From: Paenibacillus terrigena DSM 21567
GTDB lineage: Bacteria > Bacillota > Bacilli > Paenibacillales > Paenibacillaceae
Length of the DNA stretch: 64,000 nt
NCBI RefSeq assembly: GCF_000374845.1
Contig: NZ_KB895412.1
Coordinates: 806,265-870,264, forward strand
Direction: 5' to 3'
The position numbers were made by a program, and so were the translations under genes. Positions 1 through 8,198 of this stretch are shown here, one piece after another (the first letter of the stretch is position 1; each line of letters starts with the position of its first letter). The notes beneath the pieces were generated by a model. It was not told the origin of the DNA. It made no database searches and saw only the letters and a list, made by a program, of their open reading frames with translations.

Positions 1-1679
1 CATCAGAAGCGCAGCGCTGGGCACAGCTCAAGTCAGACATCCTAGAAGCAGCAACCTCCCTCGGCATCGACAGCATCGGCTTTGCATCGGCGGATCCGTT
101 CACGACGCTTAAAGATCGACTTATTACACATCGCGCCAAAGGGCATGAATCGGGTTTTGAGGAAAAGGATTTGGACAAGCGTGTCACGCCTGCGCTCTTG
201 TTCGACCGTCCGAAGTCGATTATAGCCATCGCCGTGGCCTATCCTTCCAAGCTGGTGAACCCGCCGAAGTCGGAGCCGGGCGCCTATCGAGGGATATTGG
301 CGCGTTCATCTTGGGGACGGGATTACCATCATGTTCTCCGGGACCGCTTGAAGCGTCTAGAAGCGTTTATTGCAGAGCGTGTGCCGGAAGCCCGCATGGA
401 GAGCATGGTCGACACAGGGGCACTCTCAGACCGGGCTGTTGCGGAACGTGCCGGCATTGGCTGGAGTGCGAAGAACTGTTCGATTATTTCGCCCAAATTG
501 GGATCGTGGATCTATCTTGGCGAGATGATTACGAATATTCCGTTCGAGCCGGACACGCCGGTAACAGAAGGATGCGGGGAATGTACCAAATGTATAGATG
601 CGTGTCCCACAAATGCGCTTGTAGGTCCAGGGCAACTCAACGCACAGCGCTGTATTTCATACCTGACCCAGACGAAGGGTGTGCTCAGCGACGAATTTAT
701 GACCAAGATCGGGAATCGTCTCTATGGCTGTGATACTTGTCAGATCGTCTGCCCGGAGAATCGGGGCAAGAACTGGACGCAGCATCCCGAGATGCAGCCA
801 GATCCCGAGATTGTGAAGCCGCTGCTGATTCCACTGCTCTCGATGAGTAACAAGGAGTATAAGGCAAAGTTCGGCGATAACTCATCTTCCTGGCGTGGGA
901 AGAAGCCGATTCAGCGGAATGCGATTATCGCACTGGGGAATTTCAAGGATGTTACGGCCGTACCGCATTTGCATGCACTCATGAAGGAAGATCCGAGACC
1001 GGAGCTTCGCATCACAGCGGGCTGGGCACTCGGCAAGATCGGAGGACAAGCATCGATGGAAGCGTTAGAGGATATGCTGCACCGTGAAGCGGACAGTGAT
1101 GTGATTGCGGCGATTAGGCAAGCCAGAGCGAAGCTAGGGCAGCATACGACCCCATTATTGTATACCGAGATGGACTCGCTGATCGGGCCGTTAACGGTAG
1201 TGCGTTCGATGCAAGGGCTATGCCGCATCGAATTCGGCGCATACGCAGATCAAGAGGCATCGATTCAGGAATGGGCAAGTCGGTGGTATTCGGAACCTGA
1301 GCTGATTCGCAATCATGCTGCGATGAAAGATATCGTGATGCAGCTGCAACAATTTTTTGCTGGCGAGCGCAAGGCGTTCGATCACCCGCTAGACATGAAG
1401 GGAACGCCGTTCCAGCTGCAGGTGTGGTCAGCATTAACCGAAGTGCCTTATGGGGAGACATGGTCCTACAAGCAAATTGCCGAATGGATCGGTCAGCCGA
1501 AGGCGGTACGTGCCGTTGGCGGCGCGAACAATAAGAACCCGGTATCGGTAATTGTACCTTGTCATCGCGTGATAGGGATGAACGGCAAGCTGGTCGGGTA
1601 TGGCGGCGGGTTGGATAAGAAGCAGATCTTGCTCGCACTTGAGCAGAAAAATACGGATTTACCGTTTGTCAGTGAATAG
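1..1679 (+). CDS. queG: Epoxyqueuosine reductase fused to O6-alkylguanine-DNA alkyltransferase (5' partial)
   Basis: The frame is open from the window edge, so the true start lies upstream; about 558 residues are visible. The N-terminal two thirds is QueG, which reduces epoxyqueuosine to queuosine in tRNA with cobalamin and two 4Fe-4S clusters. Visible are a DTGALSDRA segment matching the catalytic-Asp region, CGECTKCIDACP near residue 191 and CDTCQIVCP near residue 243, then HEAT-like helices. The last ~170 residues form a complete MGMT/Ogt domain with the alkyl-acceptor motif VPCHRVIG (Cys near residue 520). No stop or start separates the halves, so one bifunctional protein is predicted. 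The family assignments are firm; that the two activities cooperate is not shown. yneF and folE follow. Confidence 0.93.
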   Translation, partial: SEAQRWAQLKSDILEAATSLGIDSIGFASADPFTTLKDRLITHRAKGHESGFEEKDLDKRVTPALLFDRPKSIIAIAVAYPSKLVNPPKSEPGAYRGILARSSWGRDYHHVLRDRLKRLEAFIAERVPEARMESMVDTGALSDRAVAERAGIGWSAKNCSIISPKLGSWIYLGEMITNIPFEPDTPVTEGCGECTKCIDACPTNALVGPGQLNAQRCISYLTQTKGVLSDEFMTKIGNRLYGCDTCQIVCPENRGKNWTQHPEMQPDPEIVKPLLIPLLSMSNKEYKAKFGDNSSSWRGKKPIQRNAIIALGNFKDVTAVPHLHALMKEDPRPELRITAGWALGKIGGQASMEALEDMLHREADSDVIAAIRQARAKLGQHTTPLLYTEMDSLIGPLTVVRSMQGLCRIEFGAYADQEASIQEWASRWYSEPELIRNHAAMKDIVMQLQQFFAGERKAFDHPLDMKGTPFQLQVWSALTEVPYGETWSYKQIAEWIGQPKAVRAVGGANNKNPVSVIVPCHRVIGMNGKLVGYGGGLDKKQILLALEQKNTDLPFVSE

Positions 1680-1692
1680 TGGACATGCTATG

Positions 1693-1706
1693 ATATTTGC
1701 AAATAT
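1693..1706. promoter_or_regulatory. Perfect 14-bp palindrome upstream of yneF
   Basis: ATATTTGCAAATAT is a perfect dyad in the short gap between queG and yneF. It could be an operator for the yneF-folE transcript or a chance AT-rich palindrome; no matching regulator is recognised. Confidence 0.25.
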
Positions 1707-1778
1707 ACATCTGATCAAGGCTCGCTTAGACTGTGTAAGCTTTGGGATGTTACTAAATAGATGAGGTGACTTAATCGA

Positions 1779-1997
1779 ATGAATGTTGTTATTCCAATTG
1801 TGACATTAATCGTGGGGCTAATTCTTGGGTTTATTATCGGCGTATTCTACTTGCGCAGACAAATGACGAAGATGCAGAGTGACCCGCAAATGCTTCAGAA
1901 GATGGCGAAGCAAATGGGCTATAACTTGAACAATAAGCAAATGCAACAAGCGCAGCAAATGATGAAGGGTCAAAAAGGCGGGCGTAAATTTAAGTAA
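1779..1997 (+). CDS. yneF: UPF0154 family small membrane protein (YneF-like)
   Basis: A 72-residue protein with one N-terminal transmembrane helix (about residues 4-25, with GLILGFIIGVF), then a basic Met/Gln-rich tail (MQQAQQMM) ending in lysines. Length and composition match the UPF0154/YneF family of Bacillales, whose function is unknown. A GAGGTGA ribosome site precedes the ATG. It directly abuts folE, so the two are probably co-transcribed. Confidence 0.85.
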   Translation: MNVVIPIVTLIVGLILGFIIGVFYLRRQMTKMQSDPQMLQKMAKQMGYNLNNKQMQQAQQMMKGQKGGRKFK

Positions 1998-2015
1998 TTG
2001 AAAGTAGGGTGCATC

Positions 2016-2609
2016 TTGTCAGGAGTAAAGGATTATGTGAATGAACACGTACAGCAGAATCACGAGAAGATTGAATATCATGTACAGCAAATCCTGAAAT
2101 TGATCGGTGAGGATGTAGAGCGGGAAGGTCTGCTAGAGACGCCAGCTCGGGTCGCTCGGATGTATGAGGAGATTTTTGCTGGATATGCAGTCGATCCGCG
2201 TGAAGTGCTCGGTGTGACATTCGATGAGCAGCATGAAGAGCTTGTCATTGTCAAAGATATTGTCTACTACAGTCAGTGTGAACATCATATGGCGCCTTTC
2301 TTCGGGAAGATCCATATTGGTTATATCCCTAGTGGGAAAATTGCGGGTCTTAGCAAGCTCGCACGCCTCGTTGAAGCGGTGACGCGTCGATTGCAGGTGC
2401 AGGAACGGATTACATCCGAAATTGCTGATATTATGGAAGAAGTGCTGAAGCCGCACGGCGTAATGGTTGTTGTGGAAGGGGAGCATTTGTGTATGTGCGC
2501 GCGAGGCGTGAAGAAGCCGGGCAGCAAGACGGTAACGTCCGGTGTCCGCGGCAGCTTCCGTCGCAGCTCGACACTGCGCAACGAATTTTTATCGTTAATC
2601 AAATCATAA
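2016..2609 (+). CDS. folE: GTP cyclohydrolase I
   Basis: Converts GTP to 7,8-dihydroneopterin triphosphate, the entry step of folate synthesis and of preQ0/queuosine synthesis. The zinc-site motifs are present: CEHHMAPF and [13 protein letters not shown] chose TTG at 2016 (LSGVKDYV...) because it matches the usual family N-terminus and follows a GTAGGG ribosome site. A TTG at 1998 gives a six-residue longer form, and GTG at 2034 is also possible. Length is 197 residues, normal for the family. Its position two genes after queG fits a shared link to queuosine, though FolE also feeds folate. Confidence 0.96.
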   Translation: MSGVKDYVNEHVQQNHEKIEYHVQQILKLIGEDVEREGLLETPARVARMYEEIFAGYAVDPREVLGVTFDEQHEELVIVKDIVYYSQCEHHMAPFFGKIHIGYIPSGKIAGLSKLARLVEAVTRRLQVQERITSEIADIMEEVLKPHGVMVVVEGEHLCMCARGVKKPGSKTVTSGVRGSFRRSSTLRNEFLSLIKS

Positions 2610-2626
2610 TCATTGTTGGGTAGAAG

Positions 2627-2673
2627 AATCGCTCGTAAAGCTCTTACATAGAGGCTTTGCGGGCGATTTTTTT
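2627..2673 (+). terminator. Intrinsic terminator after folE
   Basis: A stem of about 15 bp (AATCGCTCGTAAAGC with GCTTTGCGGGCGATT) is followed by a T run. It separates yneF-folE from the fix operon. Confidence 0.9.
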
Positions 2674-2760
2674 GTTTCCGGAACGGTATAGAACCGCCTG
2701 TTGAACAATAAAGTGATAAGAAGAGTTGTGACGATGTATCGTGAAAAGGAGTGGCTGCAA

Positions 2761-3606
2761 ATGCTGCACATTGTTGCTTGTATCAAACAAGTACCTGACA
2801 CGAAAATTATTAAAATGAACCCGAAGACCAACACCATGGATCGGTCCAGTGCCCCTGCCATCCTCAATCCCTACGATGCGCATGCGGTGGAGGAGGCTGT
2901 CCGCTTAAAAGCGAGGTATGGCGGAAAGGTGTCTGTCGTCACGATGGGTCCGCCGCCAGCGGTCAAAGCCATTCGCAAATGTATTGAGATTGGGGCTGAT
3001 GAAGGCTATCTCATTACGGACCGTGCCTTTGCTGGGGCAGATACGCTTGCAACCAGCTACTCACTCACCAAGGCGATCGAGAAGATCGGGACGATGGAGC
3101 CGATTGACCTGATTATTTGCGGGAAAATGACCATTGATGGTGATACCGGACAGGTAGGTCCCGGTATTGCACGGAGGCTGGATATTCCGCCGCTGACGAG
3201 TGTGAATAAGGTGGTCGAGCTTGATCGTGAAGTGGGCTATGCGGTTGTTCATCGGAAGCTCGAGGATGGGTATGAAGTGATTCAGACGACATTGCCTTGC
3301 TTGCTGTCTGTAGAGAAGGAGATTAATGAAATTCCGTATTCGACCTTACCGAATATGATGCGAGCTGCGCGGTATCAACCGGTGATTTGGTCGGTTGAAG
3401 ATTTGGGGATCGTGGATCGGACGAAGCTTGGGCTTAAAGGCTCGCCGACGATCGTCGCCAAAGTATGGCCGCCGGATAAGCCAAAGGGCGGCGAGATGCT
3501 GCAAGGGAGCAGCGAGGAGCAGGTGAATCGGTTATTCAGTATTCTGATGAATAAGAAGGAACTATTCCATAAGTCAGGCGCCACAGAGGAAGGAGGCGTG
3601 CAATGA
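2761..3606 (+). CDS. fixA: Electron transfer flavoprotein beta subunit, FixA type
   Basis: Small subunit of an ETF that with FixB moves electrons from NADH or acyl-CoA dehydrogenases to FixC/quinone and ferredoxin-like FixX. The N-terminus (MLHIVACIKQVPDT) and NPYDAHAVEEA are typical of ETF-beta. The open frame extends upstream to a TTG at 2701, but ATG 2761 follows AAAAGGAG at good spacing and begins the family homology, so I use it (281 residues). The stop overlaps the fixB start by ATGA, indicating translational coupling. It heads a fixABCX operon. Confidence 0.93.
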   Translation: MLHIVACIKQVPDTKIIKMNPKTNTMDRSSAPAILNPYDAHAVEEAVRLKARYGGKVSVVTMGPPPAVKAIRKCIEIGADEGYLITDRAFAGADTLATSYSLTKAIEKIGTMEPIDLIICGKMTIDGDTGQVGPGIARRLDIPPLTSVNKVVELDREVGYAVVHRKLEDGYEVIQTTLPCLLSVEKEINEIPYSTLPNMMRAARYQPVIWSVEDLGIVDRTKLGLKGSPTIVAKVWPPDKPKGGEMLQGSSEEQVNRLFSILMNKKELFHKSGATEEGGVQ

Positions 3607-4625
3607 ATATCGAAGAATATTGCGGTATTTGGGTGTTTCTCGAGCATAAAGATGGAGCGATTGTCCCGGTCTCCCTTGAACTGCTCGGCGCGGGCAGACG
3701 GCTTGCGGACAAACGCGGCGTTCCGCTATCAGGGATTCTTATTGGCGATGGCGTGAAGGGTCTAGCAGCAGAGGCAATCACTTATGGTGCGGAGACGGTC
3801 TATGTGTATGATGATCCGATATTCTACCATTACCGCACAGAATCGTACATGAGGGCGGTTATTGCTTGTGTCGAGAAGTATAAGCCGGAAATTTTCCTCT
3901 ATGGCGCGACCTCGACGGGCAAAGATTTGGCGAGTGCTGTAGCGACAGACCTCGCGACAGGCCTTACGGCGGATACGACGATGCTTGATGTCGACGCCGA
4001 GACCGGGCTGCTGGAGGCGAGTCGACCAGCGTTCGGCGGCAATATTATGGCGACGATTCTCTGTAAGAAGGACCGCCCGCAGATGGCCACGGTGCGGCCG
4101 AAGGTCGTCAAGGCGCTGGAGCGGGACCCTGAGCGAACGGGTGAGGTCATCGAAGAGCCTGTAGAGCTTCGTGAAGAGGATATCCGCACGAAGGTACTGG
4201 ATATTGTCAGGCATACGGTGAAGAAGGTTCGACTCGATGAAGCGGATATTATCGTGGCGGGCGGCAAAGGGCTTGGCGGCCGAGCTGGCTTCGAGATGAT
4301 CGGCGAGTTCGCGAAGCGAATCGGCGCTTCGGTTGGCGGAAGTCGGGATGCGGTGGAAGCGGGCTGGATTGAACATAGTCGACAGGTCGGACAGACAGGG
4401 GTCACGGTGACACCGAAAATTTATTTTGCGATCGGCATCTCAGGAGCGATTCAACATCTGGTCGGCATGCAGAACTCGGGCTTAATTATCGCGATCAATA
4501 AGGATTCGAATGCGGCTATTTTTCAGGCTTGTCATTATGGCATTGTGGGGGATGCATTCGAGATTGTGCCGATGTTAACGGAGGCCTTCGATCAAGCGCT
4601 GCGAGAAGAGGTGGAACATGGCTGA
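3603..4625 (+). CDS. fixB: Electron transfer flavoprotein alpha subunit, FixB type
   Basis: A 340-residue ETF-alpha. The N-terminal ETF domain is followed by the conserved C-terminal FAD-binding segment, with GGKGLGGRAGFEMI, VGGSRDAVEAGW, RQVGQTGVTVTPKIY and AIGISGAIQHLVGM in order. It pairs with FixA and, in FixABCX complexes, carries one of the flavins used in electron bifurcation (established for the family, not shown here). There is no N-terminal ferredoxin extension. It overlaps fixC by 8 nt and fixA by 4 nt, a compact co-translated unit. Confidence 0.94.
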   Translation: MNIEEYCGIWVFLEHKDGAIVPVSLELLGAGRRLADKRGVPLSGILIGDGVKGLAAEAITYGAETVYVYDDPIFYHYRTESYMRAVIACVEKYKPEIFLYGATSTGKDLASAVATDLATGLTADTTMLDVDAETGLLEASRPAFGGNIMATILCKKDRPQMATVRPKVVKALERDPERTGEVIEEPVELREEDIRTKVLDIVRHTVKKVRLDEADIIVAGGKGLGGRAGFEMIGEFAKRIGASVGGSRDAVEAGWIEHSRQVGQTGVTVTPKIYFAIGISGAIQHLVGMQNSGLIIAINKDSNAAIFQACHYGIVGDAFEIVPMLTEAFDQALREEVEHG

Positions 4626-5913
4626 GAAATTTGATGTCATTGTCGTTGGCGCCGGTCCAGCGGGGACCGCATGCGCATATACTTTAGCGAAGCAAGGTGT
4701 AAGCGTTTTACTCTTGGAGAGGGGGGAATATCCCGGATCGAAGAATGTGATGGGCGGTGTGCTCTATCGTAAGATGATGGAGGATGTCATCCCGGGTTTT
4801 TATAAGGAAGCACCTGTCGAACGGCCGATTGTGGAGCAGCGGTTCATGATGCTGGATAAGGAATCTGCTACGACCTTCAGCTACAAGGGGATGGAGTGGG
4901 GGAAGGAACCCTACAACAACTTTACGGTGCTCCGTGCGAAGTTCGACCAATGGTTCGCTGATAAAGCGGTAGAGCAGGGCGCACTGCTCATTAATGAGAC
5001 GGTTGCGCTCGAATGTATCGTGAAGGATGGTAAGGTCGTCGGGGTTCGAACGGATCGGCCGGAAGGCGATATTTATGCCGATGTCGTGGTCCTTGCGGAT
5101 GGGGTAAATTCGCTCCTCGCGAAGTCTCTTGGGTTCCACAAGGAATTCAAGCCGGATGAGGTGGCGCTTGCCGTGATGGAGGTGCTGAAGCTCGATAAGA
5201 AAGTGATCGAGGACCGGTTCAACCTGGAGGGGGACCAAGGTTGTACGATTGAAATTTTCGGCGACTCGACCAAGGGAATCCTCGGTACGGCATGGCTCTA
5301 TACGAACAAAGATAGTCTCAATATCGGCGTCGGCACGATGCTGTCAGGGCTCATCAAGCATAAGCTGAAGCCTTATGAACTGCTGGAATATGTGAAGACG
5401 CATCCGATGATTCGTCCATACATTCAAGGAACAGAGCAGCAGGAGTATTTGGCGCATCTCATTCCAGAGGGTGGATATCGGTCCATGCCGAAGATCGTCG
5501 GCGATGGCGTACTCGTCGTTGGCGACGCGGCACAGATGGTGAATGCCATCCATCGAGAAGGATCGAATATGGCGATGACCTCCGGTGTCATTGCGGCTGA
5601 GACGATTATCGAGGCGCAGTCGACAGGTGACTTCTCCGAGAAGGCACTGGATGTCTATCGCCAGCGATTAATGTATTCGTTCGTTGGGGAAGACCTGAAG
5701 AAATATAAGGATGCAACGCATCATTTCGAGAAATACCCGCACTATTTCGAGCAATATATTCCGATGATCAATCGAGCGGCGAGCCAGATGTTTACCGTCG
5801 ATGGAACCTCGAAACGGGAGAAGCAGCGGAAGATCTGGCAAGGCATCGGTACAGTCGGGGATAAAATCAAAATTGCTCGTGACTTGTTTCAAGCTTGGAG
5901 GGTGATGAAATGA
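4618..5913 (+). CDS. fixC: FixC-type FAD-dependent oxidoreductase (ETF-quinone oxidoreductase family)
   Basis: A 431-residue flavoprotein with an N-terminal Rossmann motif (VVGAGPAGTACAYTLAKQG, then ERGEYPGSKN). A second FAD motif, GDGVLVVGDAAQMVNAIHRE, lies near residue 300. These features match FixC/ETF-QO, which accepts electrons from FixAB and passes them to quinone. The C-terminal iron-sulfur part of classical ETF-QO is supplied separately by FixX, encoded next with an ATGA overlap. Confidence 0.93.
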   Translation: MAEKFDVIVVGAGPAGTACAYTLAKQGVSVLLLERGEYPGSKNVMGGVLYRKMMEDVIPGFYKEAPVERPIVEQRFMMLDKESATTFSYKGMEWGKEPYNNFTVLRAKFDQWFADKAVEQGALLINETVALECIVKDGKVVGVRTDRPEGDIYADVVVLADGVNSLLAKSLGFHKEFKPDEVALAVMEVLKLDKKVIEDRFNLEGDQGCTIEIFGDSTKGILGTAWLYTNKDSLNIGVGTMLSGLIKHKLKPYELLEYVKTHPMIRPYIQGTEQQEYLAHLIPEGGYRSMPKIVGDGVLVVGDAAQMVNAIHREGSNMAMTSGVIAAETIIEAQSTGDFSEKALDVYRQRLMYSFVGEDLKKYKDATHHFEKYPHYFEQYIPMINRAASQMFTVDGTSKREKQRKIWQGIGTVGDKIKIARDLFQAWRVMK

Positions 5914-6206
5914 GTGATGGAACGAAAGGGCAATCGATTGAAGAGAAGCAATATTTGATCCGATTCAAGGCCGACACCAATTCGCATCTGCATGTGCTGG
6001 ACTATGATACGTGCGCGACCAAATGTCCGGATAAAATCTGTACGATTTTCTGTCCTGCGGAAGTGTATAAGTGGGAAGACATTCGGATGCATGTCGGCTA
6101 TGAAGGCTGTCATGAGTGCGGCAGCTGCCGGATCGGATGCCCGCATGAGAATATCAAATGGGTATACCCCAAAGGTGGTCACGGGATCATCTTCCGGTTA
6201 GGGTGA
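5910..6206 (+). CDS. fixX: FixX ferredoxin-like protein
   Basis: A 98-residue iron-sulfur protein with CATKCPDKICTIFCP and CHECGSCRIGCP, the cysteine pattern of FixX and of the C-terminal domain of ETF-QO. It is the predicted electron acceptor or donor for FixC. ATG 5910 has GGAGGGTGATGAA upstream and overlaps the fixC stop; an in-frame start at 5895 is less well placed. No nif genes are visible nearby, so in this organism the complex may serve general low-potential electron supply or fatty-acid oxidation (inference). Confidence 0.93.
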   Translation: MSDGTKGQSIEEKQYLIRFKADTNSHLHVLDYDTCATKCPDKICTIFCPAEVYKWEDIRMHVGYEGCHECGSCRIGCPHENIKWVYPKGGHGIIFRLG

Positions 6207-6211
6207 GCGCC

Positions 6212-6373
6212 ATGTTCCGGGTCGGGGATCGCGTCGTATTCGTGACGGACGGGACGGTTGGGATTGTAATGGGCATTGAAGAAGATCGATGTCAAGTGAT
6301 CTGGGAGGATTTCTTCGCCAGCTGGGAGAAGAAGGAGCTCTTGCGCAAGGAAGATCCACAGGCGATGATGTAG
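6212..6373 (+). CDS. Small SH3/KOW-like hypothetical protein at end of fix operon
   Basis: A 53-residue protein starting MFRVGDRVVFVTDGTVGIV, six bases after the fixX stop. The alternating hydrophobic and glycine pattern (VGDRVVF, GTVGIVMGI, CQVIWEDF) suggests a small beta-barrel of KOW/SH3 type, followed by a basic helix. I do not recognise a named family. Its position makes it part of the fixABCX transcript. A longer reading from 6158 would overlap fixX and lacks a ribosome site. Confidence 0.6.
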   Translation: MFRVGDRVVFVTDGTVGIVMGIEEDRCQVIWEDFFASWEKKELLRKEDPQAMM

Positions 6374-6400
6374 GGGATAAGGAACGATTGTACGGTGATA

Positions 6401-6432
6401 AAAAAGAGCTGACCTCGTGGTCAGCTCTTTAC
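6401..6432. terminator. Bidirectional terminator between fix operon and DUF6843-like gene
   Basis: AAAGAGCTGACC pairs perfectly with GGTCAGCTCTTT across a four-base loop, with A and T runs on both sides. It serves the two convergent transcripts. Confidence 0.88.
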
Positions 6433-6439
6433 ATCATGA

Positions 6440-6895
6440 TTATGGCTTGCTGCGCTGCGCCTCATCCAATTGTTCGGTGGTTCCGACAAAGAACTTGACC
6501 GTCTGAGGGGTATGGACTGTCGTTCCATCGCCGTGAAGTGTACTTGATGACGATGTGCCAAAGTGATGAACCATGGCGCTCTCGCCAAAAGGGATACTCT
6601 TCCTGGTACCGTCCGCAAGGACATAATAGTAGGTGACGGGACCTGAAGCATTTGGACTAGCAGTTATTAATTTCCCTGACGGCGGAATTTCATAGACGAG
6701 CGCATTTTTCTCCTGCTTTAACTCGGGATATCCAGGTTGGTCATATTCCACTTCGACCCATCCGACATAACCATCGGGGATTAAATACATATGTGCTTTA
6801 TAATCGTCATAACGATTTACTATAAAAGCTACTAGAATTGCTATTGTGAGGCAAAAAACGACTACAGAAGTTAACATGATCCATGTATTTTTCAC
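6440..6895 (-). CDS. Membrane-anchored DUF6843-like protein
   Basis: A 151-residue protein with one N-terminal transmembrane helix (about residues 7-27), then an extracytoplasmic domain. That domain starts with YLIPDGYVGWVEVEYDQPG, the hallmark I associate with DUF6843; YEIPPSGKLITAS and YYVLADGTRKSIP follow. Function is unknown. The start is a GTG preceded by GGAGG at good spacing; an ATG four bases upstream is in another frame. It is a single gene facing the fix operon. Confidence 0.65.
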   Translation of the reverse strand: MKNTWIMLTSVVVFCLTIAILVAFIVNRYDDYKAHMYLIPDGYVGWVEVEYDQPGYPELKQEKNALVYEIPPSGKLITASPNASGPVTYYYVLADGTRKSIPFGESAMVHHFGTSSSSTLHGDGTTVHTPQTVKFFVGTTEQLDEAQRSKP

Positions 6896-6929
6896 TCATG
6901 CTTCCTCCCTTGGGGATGCATATGGCTAT

Positions 6930-6965
6930 AAAAAAGCCTTTGGAGTACATGCTCCAAAGGCTTAT
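6930..6965 (-). terminator. Hairpin with minus-strand T run
   Basis: AGCCTTTGGAG and CTCCAAAGGCT form a perfect 11-bp stem. On the minus strand it is followed by TTTTTTA, as in an intrinsic terminator. No gene on the minus strand is left to terminate between this point and the plus-strand kinase gene, so it may be a leader attenuator for the 6440-6895 gene or a relic. Confidence 0.55.
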
Positions 6966-7087
6966 TAATTTTATCGAGACCTTATTCGACATCATAACAA
7001 ATCGTGAAGAAACAGTCTATATTTTCAGGGAAATTTCCGCTACAGTTGAAGTGCCGGCAATAACTTAAGAAATGGAGTGTTGCTAAG

Positions 7088-8062
7088 ATGGAACGGAATT
7101 TTCACCTCGATTTATCTGATTTGCAAACTTATGTAGGGAACGTGTTTGGAACGAATCATCGGGTTACGGATATGGTGAGATTGCACGGCGGTGCACAGAA
7201 GGTCATCTATAGGCTGAACTGTAGCAATGGATTTTCCTGTGTACTCTATGTGTGGGATCTGACAATGAATTTCTTTCAAGAGGAAATCGAAAGCAATGGT
7301 GCGGATCATCGATCGTATGGTAGTGATTTATTCGCGATGAATAATAGATTTTTCAAGGAACAGGGGATTCGAACGCCTGCTCTGTACGACTTGAATCAGG
7401 ATCAAACGAAGTATCCGTTCGATTATGCACTCGTAGAATACATGGAAGGGCAGAAAGCGGAGGTCTATTTTCACGAGTCAGATACGCGGGTACAGGATGC
7501 ATTGTTCCATCAGATCGGCGATATGCTGGCTGGCATGCATGGGAACATAAGGCAGACTTTTGGGAAGGTGAATGATCGGGAAGAAGCTAGAGAGAATTGC
7601 CACTTACTTCAGAAGAAGGATGCCGAAAATCAGTTGTTGTATGCCTCCCAGTATATCGAGCCAATCAAGGCCCATTATAGCCAGCTGCTCGATATGCTGC
7701 ATGTGCTCGCATCACGCATAGCACCTCGCAACCGTTATGGATTTATCCATGGCGAATTGGGTCCCGATCATATATTGGTGAATCAGCAATTGGAGCCTTA
7801 CTTGATCGATATCGAGGGAGCGGAATTCTATGATATCGAGCTTGAACATAGCTTCCTTGAACTCCGTTTCGGCGAATATTATCGGTATCTTAAGCATGAT
7901 ACGCTTGATCCGAACCGAATGGCTTTTTACCGATTTTATTACCACATCTCCTTAACGGCGGGTGGCCTAAAGCTGCTGCATCGTGGTTTCCCGGATCAAC
8001 AATTTGCAAGAGATCTTGCTGCGTATCATTCCAGGTGTGCGTTAGGGTATTTGATAAAATAG
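7088..8062 (+). CDS. Aminoglycoside phosphotransferase/choline kinase-like (APH) family protein
   Basis: A 324-residue protein-kinase-like fold enzyme. The catalytic loop reads FIHGELGPDHILV, the APH Brenner-type HGxLxxxxxL motif with Glu in place of the usual Asp. The metal-binding motif is LIDIEGAEFYDIE. A glycine-poor N-lobe (LHGGAQKVIYRL) is present. The substrate cannot be told: members phosphorylate small molecules, and most stand-alone Bacillales copies are uncharacterised. A resistance role is not supported. GGAG lies about 12 bases upstream of the ATG. Confidence 0.75.
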   Translation: MERNFHLDLSDLQTYVGNVFGTNHRVTDMVRLHGGAQKVIYRLNCSNGFSCVLYVWDLTMNFFQEEIESNGADHRSYGSDLFAMNNRFFKEQGIRTPALYDLNQDQTKYPFDYALVEYMEGQKAEVYFHESDTRVQDALFHQIGDMLAGMHGNIRQTFGKVNDREEARENCHLLQKKDAENQLLYASQYIEPIKAHYSQLLDMLHVLASRIAPRNRYGFIHGELGPDHILVNQQLEPYLIDIEGAEFYDIELEHSFLELRFGEYYRYLKHDTLDPNRMAFYRFYYHISLTAGGLKLLHRGFPDQQFARDLAAYHSRCALGYLIK

Positions 8063-8198
8063 ACTGTTCTATCTATTGTGCAAAACGAGGCTTCTTGTAT
8101 AGATTTATCAAATTATCGCATCCTACATTCCAATACTGTATGACATGGTGTATCCTACCATCCCGGAGTATACGCGTATTGGAGGGACTGACTTATTC

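Noticed and set aside
7088..8062. Antibiotic-resistance aminoglycoside kinase
   Set aside because: The APH fold is broad, the catalytic loop has a Glu replacing Asp, and nothing nearby suggests resistance or mobility.
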